64,000 bases of DNA from Opisthocomus hoazin (GCF_030867145.1 NC_134428.1:19261537-19325536); one strand, 5' to 3'. Shown: positions 12,801 through 27,800, counted from the stretch's first letter. Numbers and translations: made by a program. Notes: a model not told the origin generated them from the letters alone.

Positions 12801-15800
12801 CATACAGACGTTCATATGATTATATGCCTGCATCAATGTTAGAAGATGTCCTTTTAGCTGTAGTTCTCTAGGTGTATTGCATTTATCTGTTATTATCTGG
12901 AATAATCAAGAGCATTACTGCCCATTTCATTCCAAGGAATACTTATAAAATAAATGACACTTAAGGACCTCCAGACAAAGCTATAGGTGTGCTAAAATTG
13001 GCAGACCTTGTTCTCGTTCCACTTATAAGTATATAACTTGAAAATTAACATGCTGAAGTGAGAAGCTGGAAACATAGGACTGGATACAGTCAGCTGACCT
13101 GCCAGCAGCCATGGCAGCTGCGTCGGTGGAAAGAACCAGGGTCTGCACAGTCTCTAGGGGTTGTCTAGAAGGGTAGGCTTACTGCACTCCACCTTTAATA
13201 CGTTTTTTTGGTAGCCAGACATATTGGATAGGAGTACCGTCAATGTTCAGGTTCATTTCTGTCCTGTGAAAAGAAAAGCAAGAGTCTTTTTGTTTACTGT
13301 AGTCTTGTCTGTAGAAGGTAAAAGGCTGCTTTCCAAAGCGTGGAAAGTGAGACAGCAAGTTAGGAGATTTGCAGGTACTGTCCTGCCGACAGAGGATGGA
13401 TAATTCTCTTCACTTTCAGTGTGAAGAGAATTATTATCCTGCATAAGCAAGAGAGATGGCTCTGTCTTTGTTTAAAGAGGAAAAGGTCCCATGATTTTTT
13501 CGTTTCTTTTTTTTGTAGATAAAATAGAGCCCAATTACAAGCTATGTTTTCAACTCAAATTGATACAAATGCTCATTGAGATAATAACAGCAAGTGTTCA
13601 TAAACAAAAACAAATGGAGGCTGGACACAGCTGTCAGCTTGTCCTGTGTACTTTGTGTTCTTGTGAATTGAGTATCTGTAAGAAACCCTGGGTGAAGATG
13701 AGGAAAGGCAAATGCTTAGTGGCAAGTGTAAACAGCAAAACAGAGTTCTGAAACAACTGTTTAGGGAGGTACTCAAGACCAAACTACTGCTGCTCTGACC
13801 CTTTGTTTTGGTTTGGCCTGGACAAATGCCCAGAGAAGCGGCTGAGTCGCCATCCCTGGAGATATTTAAAAGACTTTTAGATGTGGTGCTTAGGGACATG
13901 GTTTAGTGGTGGACTTGGTGGTGTTATGTTTATGGTTGAACTTGATCTTCAAGGTCTTTTCCAACCTAAATGATTCCGTGATTCTGCAATACAAATGACA
14001 TGATTACTTCGTAATGTTCTGGGGTCTTTAACGCTTGTGTGAGAAAACAGATTCCATGAGATTGCTTTTGTACCAATACATTTTATAGGAGCTGTTCGTA
14101 GGTATTTTTGAAAGAGAAAACTTCCATTTCAAATACAGATTGCACAGTAGAATTTACTCATTCAGATCTAATTTGTTGCTTGCTTTTGTTTAGGATTTTG
14201 GGGAGAAGGAGCTGCTTTCATTGACAGTATTGCGCTCAGCTCTTTTGTTTTGTATTTTTTTAGAAAGAAAAGCCCCAGGAATGTTGAAATAACGTGTTAC
14301 ATCTCTGTACATCCCTGTGGCCCAAGAAGGGACAGACGCCTTAAGAAAGCTAGCCTAGAACACTCGAGAAAAGCACTAGAGGGTTTAGATGATTTGGGTC
14401 ACGATGCTGGGTGGTTCTAGAAGCTGGTCTTCTGCTGCGCAGTGCCCTGTAGCAAGGAGCTCGGCTCAGCTACGCAGCAGTGTTTCCTTCGAGTGCAAGT
14501 ATGAGGGTTCTGCTTGAGGCTAAACTTCTGTTTTAGTACGTTTCTTTCCTGCCGATTCCTCTGTTTAATCTGTTAGTGATTGCCTTGTGTTGCTGAGTCT
14601 TTACCTTGAAACTCCGAGTGCATCCTGATTTTGAATTTGTGGCTCAGCGTGGCAAAGAAACTGTCCTGAATGGCTTCCTCTCTCCACTTGGTCCCCAGAG
14701 AACTGTGTCTAAAGCTGTACAACGAATGCTTGCTCTGGTTTGACTTCAAACATGGGTTTCCATGGTGGTTGTTTCTTTCTAACTAGCATTTGCTTTCAGT
14801 TGCTCAACTTGCAATGTGAATTGCTGAAGAGAACCTTGACTATCGACGTACTTCTAAGCTGTTTGTATTATGTGGCGTGTCTTGTAGGAGTTGCTCCATA
14901 ACCCCGGATAAACTGCTTTGAATGGAAACTCAGACTAGCTTGAAGGGCGTGTTTGTTACGAGGGGAATTTTCTCTTCACCTCAGGTAACTTTGCTCTTCA
15001 TGTTTTGCTGCAGTTCGAGTTATTCTTCGTCTGCTTTGGATTTTGAGACTGAAAATAAAATAGATCCAGTATTTGATTCGCCAAGAATGTCGCGGCGTAG
15101 CTTACGGTTATCTGCTGCGGCATTGAAGAAATCCAGTGATGCACCAAAGGATACCCATCCTGACAGCTCTTACGCTGGAAACCTGTCCTTCAGAGAGCAG
15201 TCTTCCAAGTAAGCACTTTTTGTCGTCACAAGTTAATTTCTCGGTTAGAGTCTTGAGACTTGCTGTTTGAACATGACAGTACAAACCTAGTTTCCCGGCT
15301 GCTTCATTCTTTGTTCTCGGCGTTGACTGCCATACTCTGAGAATTATGCTCAGTGTGTGGTTTGCAGTGAAGTCTTTGCAAAAGCGTAGATGTTGGAGGA
15401 CTGTCTTTTAAACCTGATTTGAGCCGTTTAGTCATGTCAGTGTTAACATACCCTGCCTTTCTTTTTCATTTAAAGTGAGAGAGAAAGAGAAATTTGCATC
15501 TTTCGTGCTGTATCGTATGTGTCTTTGCTCTGTTTCGTAGGGTGCTGAAGCACCGCCCAAGTGTGAATAAGAAATCTGGCAGTGCAAGACACACACCAAG
15601 GAAGAATCTGTCCCGCTCTTCCATTATCTGCCAAAGCAGTTTCAATAGCCATGCCAGTGATGCATCAATTGTATCCAGTGCATTGGATGAATCCTGGATT
15701 CAAGAGCAGACAGAAGTTAATCATTTTTGGGGTAGGTAATCATTGCCATTGCTTGTATCGGACTGTTAAAGCTGCTTCTGGGTTGGCGTGTATGAACGTG

Positions 15801-18800
15801 TGTCCTCATCTTCCCTCTTTCCCCATCCATGTTTCCGTTCTGCCCTCAGACGTGTGCACGTACTCACTCTTCTGCTGTAGATGTCTGCCTGCTGGAAATT
15901 CACAGTCCAGTGAGTAAACTTGATTTAGTGGTGTGGTCAGCAGCAGGACACGTTGCACAGTCAAGTGAATGTGCCAGGCAAACGTATATGCGATGCAGCA
16001 CCGTAGATTGTATAGATGCAATTCTCTGTTGTCATCTGTGCATAGAGTACTGTGTTTGAAGAATGGTAAACACGTAGCTTGTCTTTGCAAAGCCAAAGGA
16101 AAAGCTTTCTCTTGATTGTGCGTAGCCAGAAGTGTGTTTCAACTTAATATACCTTCATCTGACAGTTTCAAATTCGTGGCACTGCAGTGTTTCCTGAGAG
16201 GGTTTTTGTCTGTGGCTGGCTGGTTTGTTTTTGCAAGGAGGTACAAGTATGCTTTTCTGGAACCTACTTTTTTCGTTGAAGAGGAGAATACTTTACGTAG
16301 ACAATACTCCAGGTGTTGTGTAGGAGAAGATCAACAAATGACTATATCACAGAATCACAGAATAGTAGGGGTTGGAAGGGACCTCTGTGGGTCATCTAGC
16401 CCAACCCTCCTGCCGAAGCAGGGTCACCTACGGCAAGCTGCACAGGACCTTGTCCAGGCGGGTCTTGAATATCTCCAGAGAAGGAGACTCCACAACCTCC
16501 CTGGGCAGCCTGTTCCAGTGCTCTGTCACCCTCAGAGGGAAGAAATTCTTCCTCATGTTCAGACGGAACTTCCTGTTCCTCACTTTGTGCTCATTGCCCC
16601 TTGTCCTGTCACTGGGCACCACTGAAAAGAGCTTGGCCCCATCCTCCTGACACCCACCCTTCAGATATTTGTAAGCATTTATTAGGTCTCCTTGGAGCCT
16701 TCTCTTCTTCAGGCTGAACAAGCCCAGTTCCCTCAACCTCTCCTTGTAGGGGAGATGTTCCAGTCCCCTCATCATCCTCGTAGCCCTCCGCTGGACTCTC
16801 TCCAGTAGCTCCTCATCTTTCTTGAACTGGGGAGCCCAGAACTGGACAGAGTACTCTAGATGAGGCCTCACTAGGGCAGTGTAGAGGGGAAGGAGAACCT
16901 CCCTCGTCCTGCTGGCCACACTCTTCTTGATGCACCCCAGGATTCCATTGGCTTTCTTGGCAGCCAGGGCACACTGCTGGCTCATGGTTAACCTGTCGTC
17001 CACCAGGACACCCAGGTCCCTCTCCGCACAGCTGCTCTCCAGCAGATCCACCCCAAGCCTGTACTGGTGCATGAGGTTGTTCCTCCCCAGGTGCAGGACC
17101 CTGCATTTGGCTTTGTTGAACCTCATCAGGTTCCTCTCTGCCCAGTTTTCCAGCCTATCCAGGTCACGCTGAATGGCAGCACAGCCTTCTGGTGTATCTA
17201 CCACACCTCCCAGTTTGGTGTCATCAGCAAACTTGCTGAGGGTACACTATAACTCTTCATCCAGGTCGTTGATGAAGAAGTTAAACAAGACTGGGCCCAG
17301 TACTGACCCCTGGGGGACACCACCTAGAATCGTAGGTTGGAAAAGACCTCTAAGATTATCAAGTCCAACCATCAACGACTATTTGTTTCCAGTCAGTGTG
17401 CCTGTGCCCTGGACTTGTTTCAATCTCAGTAGAATGCGTTCTAAACTTTCAAATACCTGGCTCTTCAAACAGAATCTTAAAATACGGTAGTACCGAAGTA
17501 GTTACCAAGCAACAGAAACGGCATAAGCTTGTGATTAGCTGCTTTCAAGTCAGATGGGAGGTAAGAAAAGGTGCAGTTGTCATTCATGTTTAGTCTGCTG
17601 CTCCCGTGGCAGAATGCTTTTCACTGTCTGTTACCCTACTACATTGACGTCTGAATGTATGGATCTGTTTCTGTTCATGTAGTGACTGCAAAATGCATTC
17701 AATACCAATCATAAGGTGGCTTTTCTTTGCAGTATTAAAATCAGTGGGACTTTCACTTGGAGTTCTTGTCAGATATCGTAGTTGATTGTGGCACTTCCTT
17801 ACTTTTGGGACCAAATTTTTTTTTTTTCTCTTCAAGGTCTTGATGATGAAGGCGACCCTAAAGGTAACTATGGTTTCATTTTCTTTCCGAGTGCATTCTA
17901 TTCAACGGTAACTAGCGACGGCGATACTGATAGCAGTGCTCTATATGTTTTACTCTTGGTTGGCTAGGTAGTGATACTACACTAATGCAGGGAAATGGTG
18001 ATACAGAAACAGCAGAAAACAGCACAGTGGTCAATGGCTACACTTGCAGTGATTGCAGCATGCTTTCTGAACGGAAGGAGGTTCTGACAGCATACTCGCC
18101 TTCTCATGTGCCATCTTCCAGAATTTACTCCAGGGATAGGAGCCAGAAACATGCATCCAGTAAGTTACTTTCTCTTTTTCTTTTTTTCATGTGGATGGCA
18201 GAATGGTGTACAGTTCAGTTGATGCTTTTTTCATGTAGTGTTCTTTAAGTACTCTTCCTGCCCTGCTAAATTTATCAATATCCAAATTCTAGATATCAGC
18301 TTACAAGGAATACCTTCCTCTGTTTCATTTGAAACTTTGCATACTTGTTGGCTTCTGATATCTAATGATCAGCTTTTCTTTTTCAGTGCTACTGTAGGAC
18401 TTACACGGTTTTCGAATACGTGTCTATTTCTAAGGTTTTGGTAAGGGTTTTCAGATGAAACTGCTTCTGTATGGTCCAGATTTTTGATGCTTTTTTTTAT
18501 TCTTACGTGAACTTTCAAAATTGAGCAGAACAGTTACTTTGCAGTGCTTCTGTTATGCAAGAAATTGGAGAGATGCTGTCCTACTTTGCTTTGGGTTTTT
18601 TCTCCTCATTTAACCGTGCAGCTTATTAGAGTGTTTTTAGAAGCTAAACCTCAAGTCCTTGAAAAATGGAACTCCAAAGGGGAAAACTGATTCCAGATAG
18701 ACTCCCTGGTGACCATATTCCTAAAGCTCAAAACCAAATGAATCTGCTGTAAACAAGGTTCTGCCTTTTCAAGGCAATCTCCATTATAGGGATGCTTGTC

Positions 18801-21800
18801 CTCAGTGTCCTGACTGCATCTGCCTGCCTCTTGTATACCATCTGTAATTTCTTGATGGTTGGTAGTCCTCAGTTCTCAGGAAGTTGTTTCGTGAGTGGCC
18901 TTGAATTAGGAGCCGATTTTGGAATTCTGTCAGTGTGCTATTCTTGAATGAAGTATGTTCTCAGTAGCAAGAAATCCGTTAGTTCGGACTGTGAGGTGTG
19001 ACTTCAAGTGCTTTGGGGCAAGTATATCTTTTTGGTAAATCGGTATCACAGGTAGGAATTCTGTTGGCTTAGCGTCATGAATTACAAGGGACACTGTATG
19101 AAACCTACTTTCTGTGCTCCTGAGTTTGTATTCACGCAGGAGAATTCTACAAGGAACTCATCTTTGCACATGCATTTGAACTTGAACTGAGTAGTTTGGG
19201 TTCAACTTCGGGAGGGCGGGGGAAGAGGCACACAGTCATGGCAGGTTTTGGGAATGTGGCTGATTCTAGGAGAGCAGCAGTATGGAGGACTGCCGCTTTG
19301 TTCCCGTGGCTCTGCAGAAGTGTGTGTCTCTAGCACTTGAGACAGACCGCTGCAGGAACTTCCTGCAATGCAGAGGCAGAGGAGGAGGTGAGAAGTCCTC
19401 ACCCTTTCCAATCCACAAGAAGAATGCAGTTTGTCGCTTTGGAGCTGTAACCCACAAAATCAGTATCAACAGCTCACATCATCCTTGGGAAATCCTGAGT
19501 AGTGTAAGCAAGGAATTCATTGCTGTGTAGAGTTCTTAATTCTGATGAAGAAAAGGTATTCTTGCTGAAGTCATAGATTCTGTCTTGAAGGTGTTTTCCC
19601 TAGGATGTGTAGTTCTTCCAAAAGCTCTGCTCTAATACCCAGTGCATCCAGCCTTTTCAAACCACGCTTGCTTAAGTTTCACACTCCTGGCTAAACAAAG
19701 GTTTTCCATGCTTTTTCCTCACTCTTCGACAAGTTAGCGGTCACCAGAGGACAGAAGTACATCTTTAGGTAGGTGAACAATTTGTATTCACACTGTTTTT
19801 TCCAACAGGAGGAACCTGTTTCTACATGAGTAAGATTCTGCGATTGGTCAAACACACTGCAGCATCTTTTGCATCACTGTTAGTGCAACTGTTTCAAATG
19901 GTTTTGCTGAAGCTGGGTTGTGAATTAAAAGGTACCTTTTCAGTTGTCTTCCTTGGTCTCCACAAAAAGCTGGAGTGTGTCTGCTGGGTTTTTTTCTTAC
20001 GGACTTCATCTTTGGCACTACGGTGTTCTTTTTCTATAGTCTTTTGGCTGGCTCCTGTCTTTCTCTCTTTTCAGTTGTGCTACCCTTTTCCTACTTTCCC
20101 CCTGTTTTGGAAGTATCAGGATTCACATATGTGAGATACGTGTTACAGTTAAGATTCACATGTTGATTTTGACTAGGAAGTGGTAGAAGGTAATGTTTAA
20201 ATTGAGAAACTGAAGTTGATTTTTTTTTTTTAAACTGTTTGCTGTGAGAGTGTCAAATCCTAACTCTTCAATGTCTGTAGGTTTGGACTGTCTTCGTACC
20301 CTTAAGCCCACTGTGCCATTAAAGCTTGATGAGATCTGTCTTGCAAAACTAAAACTGCCATCATCACTCCGCACTACTCTAAAGCACATCTTGTTTTCCC
20401 CAAAAATGTTCCATTCTTCTTTAGTGCTTTCTCTTCTGTAACGCCTGCTCTGTGAGTGAAGTGAAATTGCCATAGGCAGAAGGTAACTGATTTCTGTGTG
20501 TGAATAAAACTTTGCGCTCTCCTGTTCTCTCTGCCTCAGTGCCTTGTAACTTGCTAACGCTCTCTTCTCAGTCTTCTAAGATCTCCGGTAAAACCTGTAC
20601 AAAGAGGTATTGCTTGGCCTGTTTGACAGGATGATGGGAATAGGAGCTGAAGATTTGAGTAGCTGAAGATTTGAGGAGTTGTTACTTGGGGACTTTTGTA
20701 CTAACTTTGCTATCTGAAAAGAAGCAAGAAAGGTTTTTGAATGAAAAGGCGCCCTGTTATTTACAGAAGGAAAAAAAAGAAGTTTGCACAGAGTAGGCTG
20801 CTGCTTTGGTTGTTTTTCAGTTTTTCTGTGACTAACCTGGCTTTAGTAGTGAACCAAGCCAGTTTAGCTGAAATCTGTATCCATGATAGCTCAAATGCGC
20901 ATATGTGAAAGGCTTTGAACTTGAGTTACATTCCATGTATGCTGTTTGAATGCGTTGCAGCTCACTCAGACTACTGTGGAAGCATGAATGTGAAGGAGTT
21001 TTACAGAGAAGATGGCCATCTTGGTGTAAATGAGGAATCAATATGTAAGTAGAATGACTGATGTTGTCTTTCAGCCTTGGGCTGTACACCAGGTTGTTGC
21101 TGTAACAGTAATATCAGATGGCCCCTGACTCTAGGGAAGCTGCAAAGTCAACGATTGTTTGGCAACTTGAACGTAGGGGCAAGAATGCCGATTGCCTGGT
21201 GTACTGTAAGATTTCCCCAAGCAAGATTGACTCTGCTGTAGTTTGCTTAGTGGTTTTTGGTTTGATAACTGGTGTGATGACATAGACTTGTTCAAGTTTT
21301 CTTGTAACAATCTTGATTTGATCCTGGCTTTGTCCCATTAATCGACTGTTACCACCACCAACCGGTGATGACTGTAAGGGGAAGAAACCTCTTGAACTGT
21401 ACGCCACAGACCACATGCAATCTTTACGGGCTAAAAGGGTAGCAAGGACCATTTGGCACACCTTTTCTTATGCAGGTTGACTTGGACCTTTTTTTTTCTC
21501 TTGTTTTTGTTTTGAATCGCAATCTCACAATGTTAATCCTACATATTGTTTTGCGTTTGTTTTCTTATCTTCATCTATCAAAGTAGATGAAAAGTGTAAA
21601 GTGTCTAGAAAATTAATGAACAGCTCTTCTGTTTGATTCTTGCTGAGATACTGGCTTTCGTACGAGCTTGGCGCGCTGCTTACCTATTAGGAAAAACAAG
21701 GTGTAGGGACAGCGTACACCTTGTATGTTAGAAAGAAGAAGTCATATTGTTAATTGATTCCACTTTGGGGCAGTTGGTACACTTGACAGGTTGAAAAGCT

Positions 21801-24800
21801 GCCTTGAAAAGAAAGCAAGGTATGAGGTATTGGTGTGCAGATGATTTGAATAAAGGGGTTTTAACATTTTATTTTTGTTCTAGTGATAGTCAGTTTTTCC
21901 AGGAGTCTTCTAGAGGGATAGCATCTTCCCTGTGAGATGAGCGTTTGCTAGCTTGAATGACAGAGGCATCAAGAATCTGTGGAGTGCCCTTTATTCAGCA
22001 AAGGAAAATGATTTGAGACACTTCAGTCACCTAGATGCTTTGCAGAATATTGGGTTGGTAGATCTATAGTCCCTCAGATGAAGCCAGACATATCTGCTAA
22101 TCTAAAAATGTAGGATTATTTTCTCAATTTGTACTACGTAGTATGTTCTGTAGAACGAGCAGTCCTAGTCTTGGAAATAGTAATTGTTGGCTTCAGTGGG
22201 CTTCAAGTCACAGCACTTTGTTCTAGTCTGTTGGGGTTTGTTGTTGTTGTTGGTTTTGTTCTTTCTAAGAGCCTCAAAATTGACCTGTTGAAGATCCTTG
22301 GGAACATTCAGTTTATTGAACGTTTACTGCTTGTAACTTTTAGTAGGGAATATTTTCTATTATTTGTGAGTATTTCTCAGGCATCATTAATTCTTTCTCT
22401 AGGATTTAAAACTTTTAATTGTTCCTTCTTCTACACATGAACCCAGACAATGAACTTGATGTAGAACTCGGAACAAATCAGATGCTTTTAAAGTAATGAT
22501 GTGCTTAAAACTTGTTTTTGTGGTACTACTTTTTTACTCTTCTTCTACACTTAGCATGACATTGTTAGATAAACATTTTTGGAAAAGTGATACGCTACAC
22601 AGATGCTGTTGATCATTCTGTTGATCTCTGTAGATGAAAATTGTGTTTCTAAATTGGCTTGCTTTTACTTGGCTTCATATTTATTAGTGGCTTGCTTTGC
22701 TTCTAAACAGTGAAGAACCAAGTCTGTAGATTACTGGAAGGTATGGTTTAAAATATTGCGGAACGTGTGATGTGCAGGGGATCGCATCTGTTTTACTGCA
22801 TGTGCTGGGAAAGAACATTAAGCACGTATATGTATGTTACCACAAGAAGTGAATTTGTTGTAATCTAGGTTACTTTATGCTTGACGTGTTGCAAACAGTG
22901 GGAGCAACAGGATGGCTTGTGTCTCAGAAGGTGGTGTCTCTACTTTGGCTGGCCGTTCTTTCTCCAGGTGACTGTCTCAGTCTCTGTGTGTGTGTGTGTG
23001 TGTGCGCGCGCATTGCCCGTTCCTTTTGACAAACTAGGACTCTGCAGGACGTGGCATACACTAATTCAACTATGCTTATGCTGTAGCTTTGGTGTCTTGA
23101 AATGCATGTGCTGCTTTTCTTTATTGACCAAAACATGCGTAATGGGAGGGTATATTTCTGTTCGCAGGCATAATGGGAGACTAAGCAGACCGCTTCATGC
23201 GGGAACAAGTGTGTGAATAGCACAGAATATGGGGTGCCAAGAATAACGGGGCGTGTTTTGGTTTGGTAGTCACTGCCCATCTTGGTATTCCTCTTAGCAA
23301 AAACTGATGCTGCTAATCTGTGCATTTCTTGAAACATCTTGAACTGTCTTCATTGTGTGGTAACTTCGATTCAAACATTGACTTCTGGCAAGATAGCGTT
23401 GTTCTAACAAATGAGCATTTCATATTTTTGCGTGGCTGTAGGTTTTGTTGAGTAGCTGGTGTTACAATGCTGTCGTGCTTGTGCTATCTAGATGTTAATA
23501 AGCTGCATGCATTGCCTGTGCTCACGCATTTCTCTGCTCCGCAAAGCGTTCTTGGCCACAGTTGCATGTCCCTCTGCTTGGTTCCTTTGAACATGTGCCG
23601 CAGTAATGACATTTCGCGCTACCACTTTTTGTCTTCTAGGGAGGGCAGCTTCTGGCATGTACCGGTTACTTAGAACTGGATGGTATCAACTTGCTACTCT
23701 GATGTCTTTTCTCAAGGTGTTTCTTCTAAAGAGGTGTGTATCCTTTGAGAAAAGTGTTTTGTGAGCAAATGATTTACCCAGTTATAAAACAATACAAGAG
23801 GAGAAATGTGTTGTTTCATGTGAACTTTCCTCTCTCTTTCTCTAGATGCCTTCCAAAGACCTACAAGCTGTTCCTGTTTCTTCTCCCGCTCCTGTTTCTA
23901 CTAGGTACGTGAATCGCTTAGTTATACTACAGACCGGTGTATGCTTACTGCAGCCGTTCCAAGAGAGCGTTTTTAGTTGAACTCTCGGTTTATGAAGAAG
24001 ACGCAGAAGCAAAAAAGAGCAAGTTTGTTTGTGACTAGGGCAGCAATTCAAGCTTTCAAAGTACTGACAAGTCAGTAGCCTTCCCCTTGCCGTGAAAGGA
24101 ATACCCTCGATTTCATTTCATAGAGCTCTTTAGAAAGTGAGAGTGGGTGCGTAAATGCACTGAAGTCCTTTTTTCTTCACCTCCCTTGATAAGAATAGCA
24201 GTGAGGTCACAAAGAGCAGGTTGTGTACCGATTGCTTTGATTGTTGTTAATCTCTGTAAAAGTGGGGTTAGGTTCTTTGAGCAACTCATCCAAAGTCTTT
24301 CCCTTGCTCTGGACCATCCTTGAGTTGCTTAAAATACTGCTGTTTAGACTGGTTAGTTGACAGTATTCCAGGCCAGCTGTCGTCTTTGAAATAAACAAAC
24401 TCAGTTTCAAACACTTGCCAAAAGTGGTGGGCTGTTTCTGAAAAGCAGGTTCATGTCTTCACATGTCCTAAAAACTTTAGAAACTACTCTGGGGAGAAGA
24501 TGAAGCTTTGCAGAAACTTACAGTCAGGATTGAAAATCCTCTGTACTAGGGAGAATAAGAAAGGAAGAACTTCCCTACCCTCTGTAGAAAGTGCTGCTAC
24601 TTCTTGCTAAGACAGTGGGAAAACAAGCGTCATGTTTGTGAACTGCGAGATTGTTTCCAGGGAAGCCCAAGTTTCTTCCAACTTTTTGTTAGGTATGCAA
24701 AGTGGTATGTAGTAAGTAGGGTATAGGGCAAGATATTTTCCATGGAGATAAAAAGCAGTTTTTACATCTGCCTTCAGTGAGCATGGCCTGTCTTAATTGG

Positions 24801-27800
24801 TAAATGAGATCTAGGTCCCAGGGACGCAGTAGTATGAGATTGAGGATATACCATGAGACATAAGTGCAAGCTGCCTGCCATACAACGGTGTGAGCAGTAC
24901 TGATGGATGTTCCCCAATATGCTTGAGTGCTTGACTTCACAGTTTGAAAGCTGGCTCATACTGATTTTTGTTTAGACTGGAGTAGTGTGCGCTGTGTGAC
25001 GTCTAGCTTGCAAACTTAAGGTAGCTTGTGTCACGAAGTAGGAAGACGACCTGTAGATCTAAGCAGTCTTCAGGGGGAATTCTCTTGAACACTCTTTTTG
25101 CCTTTTGTTTCTGATCTAGGTATATGGTTCTGGGGGTTTGATGGCTTCTTCTCACTATTACCTTCGTTGAACTGGATCAAAATTGATAGAATACAGAGAA
25201 CAGAGGACTCTCTCCGTGTTCGTGAACCGCAGGCTGATTCTTTGCACTCTGTGCAACCTCCAGAGGTAAGGGAGAACAGTCTAGGGAAGAACTCTGATGT
25301 CTTGGAAGACTTCTTAACTGCCATGCCTTCAATATTTGGCAAGAACTACTTGACACACAAGGCTAATGTGAATAAATGTCTTGATGTTTACATATATAAA
25401 AAAAAATTCCGTATACCTCAGGATTCCGTCAACATCTTTGCTTCTGGTCGTGAAAGTGAGCTGGAAAAGCAAATGGCCTTTCTGTCTGAGAGATACCATC
25501 ACCTTGATGAAAAATATAGCAAAGTGATGCTTCTACTCCAGAACCTTCAAGATCAGGTTGCCCAGAAAAGTGACAAAAGCGAAACATTGACGCTAATAAG
25601 AAATACGATGAATCAGCATCTTCAAGATATGAAACGGGAGGAAAAGGTAAGATAGTCAGTTGTTGGTGCTTTCTGGTGCTGATCGACGTATCCTGTTTCA
25701 GTAATGCAGATTACTAGCCGTTTGATTCAGGGTTCTTTCTGTTGCAGAATTAGCTGGTAGGTAGTAAATGCCAGGGAGTAGTCGCTGGCATTTGTTCCTC
25801 CTTTGTTATTGCTGACAAAGATTTCCAGATACTTGGTCTAAAGTAGAATCTTCAGTTGCTGAAAGTCAGTTGAATTTATCTTGTTTTCATACAGAGAAAG
25901 AAGACTGTAGAAAGGACTAGTGACAAAGAAGGGGTTTTCTGGTAAACTTTCCTGTGTGTAATGCGTACTGCTGCTGAATCAGGCCATTATATTTATTACA
26001 GATTCTATCGTTTCTCACAGTAGCTGCAGGATAAGTCACTTAAACACAGAACGAAATAAAAATTATGCTTGGTAGAAAACCTCAGTTATGCTATTTGTAC
26101 TCAGCAAGAAAATACACCCCTTTTTTCTTTCCTCTCTTTTAAGAGTGACTTCCTGGCTTTACGTCAAGAACATGAGTTGCGTATCCTGACACTGGAAGAC
26201 CTTCTTCAAAAACTCTCTGCTGAATATAAGGTATTTGAAAGTTAACTTTGTAACCTTGCTGTAATTGTAACCCTCTGGTAAAACAGACTTAGTTTTTTGT
26301 TGGCTATCGTAAGCCCCAGTTTGCTTTACTCTAGCTGTCACAGTTATTTAAGTCTCAAAAGTTGTTTGTGTTCTTGCTCCCCGTTCTTGGAGAGCATTTC
26401 AGTCCATCAATTAAATATTATTCTCTTGACCGAAGGCGCAGGTTTTTTTAATAAAGATCTTATTATACAGAGGCACAAACACAAGTATGGAGACAGTCCT
26501 GTATAGGTGGTGCTAAAATGTGTCATTTTCATTTCACATTCTTTATTCTCTTTCTGTCAGTTGTGTTTCTTTGTATATGTTAAAACTAACTTTTGTATTC
26601 TGTAGGCCATCCAGAAGGAGCTTGATGTAGCCAAAGCAAAACCAATGAGGTATAAGCACATTTCAAATAATTTTCATTTTTTGATCCTGATGCTAACTGA
26701 TGGTGATATATGTGTTATTCTTTGAAATACAACAGTACTTTGTGTCCTTTAACTGACTGTAAGAGTTTGTGTCATCAGCAAGAGTACTGCTGTCTTATAG
26801 TGGGCTTTAACTGTGATGCCGAACATCAGCACAAGGCCGACTTCCAGTATGTGAGCAGTCCTACAACTACATTTTGTACTAGAGAAAGCTGTGAATGTAC
26901 AGGAGGAGAACGAGTGACTTCTCATCCTATTATAAATGCATTAGAATATTTCCTCAGATTATGTAGTGATGTATACAGTAACTGCTTTTGATAAGAATTT
27001 AAATATAAAGCCTAATTGTATCAGTTCTAACCTTTTGTTTCTGTTTTGGTTTGTCAGCGATACTACTTTCCACTCACGTACTGTGTAATACCAAAATAAA
27101 AATTGCGGCACTTCATGAAGTAGTTTCCCCGTTGGGAAGAGGAAAAGACATGCTTCTTTACTGAATCTGAATTGTTGTTTACATTGGTTCTAAATGTAAA
27201 ACAGCTTTAAAGCAATGGCTGATAGTTTTTTCCATAGCATGCACTAAACACTGAACTATATTGGTAATATGTGACCTGCTTAACTTAAGCTTAGCTTGAC
27301 ATCTGCCTCTAAAGCTATTCTGGTTTAAGTAAGGTAACCTGAAACTCGCTCTAACCAATGGCAAACTCATGCAAATAACATTTGACTGGTTTGCCAGAAA
27401 CCTTAAATCGCATAAAATCTATATATGTTTGACTTACAGTCGATCTGGTGATGTTCTAAAGTCATCACTGCTGGATTTTGTTCACAACTTCAAAATACTT
27501 TGCTTTGAATATATTAATCCTAAGTATGCCTTAAATGCCATCTTCGTGGAACTGCAAGCTCGCAGTGGCTACCATGGTGAATAATTGAGCTAGGAAAGCA
27601 CTTTGTATTAGACAAGTAGGTTCTCGCACCTCTGCAATTTGATGGAATGATTCAAACTACTCTTTCCTAACTATTGACTCCTTGTTTTTGTCAGAGATGA
27701 TGATGAACATAACCAACTTCTGTCCAAAATTAAAAAGATAGAACTAGAGTTGTCTCAGATGAAATCGGAGTTGTTAACTGCAGAAAGTCTGAAGAAAAGT

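Larger units (their letters stand above)
15732..17836 (+). other. SUN1: SUN1 intron 4 with CR1 insertions
   Basis: The intron contains a sizeable CR1 element (16,346-17,322) and an adjoining second CR1 tail. Copies 3 and 4 lack about 1.95 kb of it: they pass directly from sequence matching about 15,800 to sequence matching about 17,746. Confidence 0.75.

Noticed and set aside
19282-19530. 82-residue frame shared by copies 1, 3 and 4 as a possible extra SUN1 exon
   Set aside because: The plausible acceptors give a stop when joined to exon 6 in phase. Sharing among recent duplicates is no evidence of coding.
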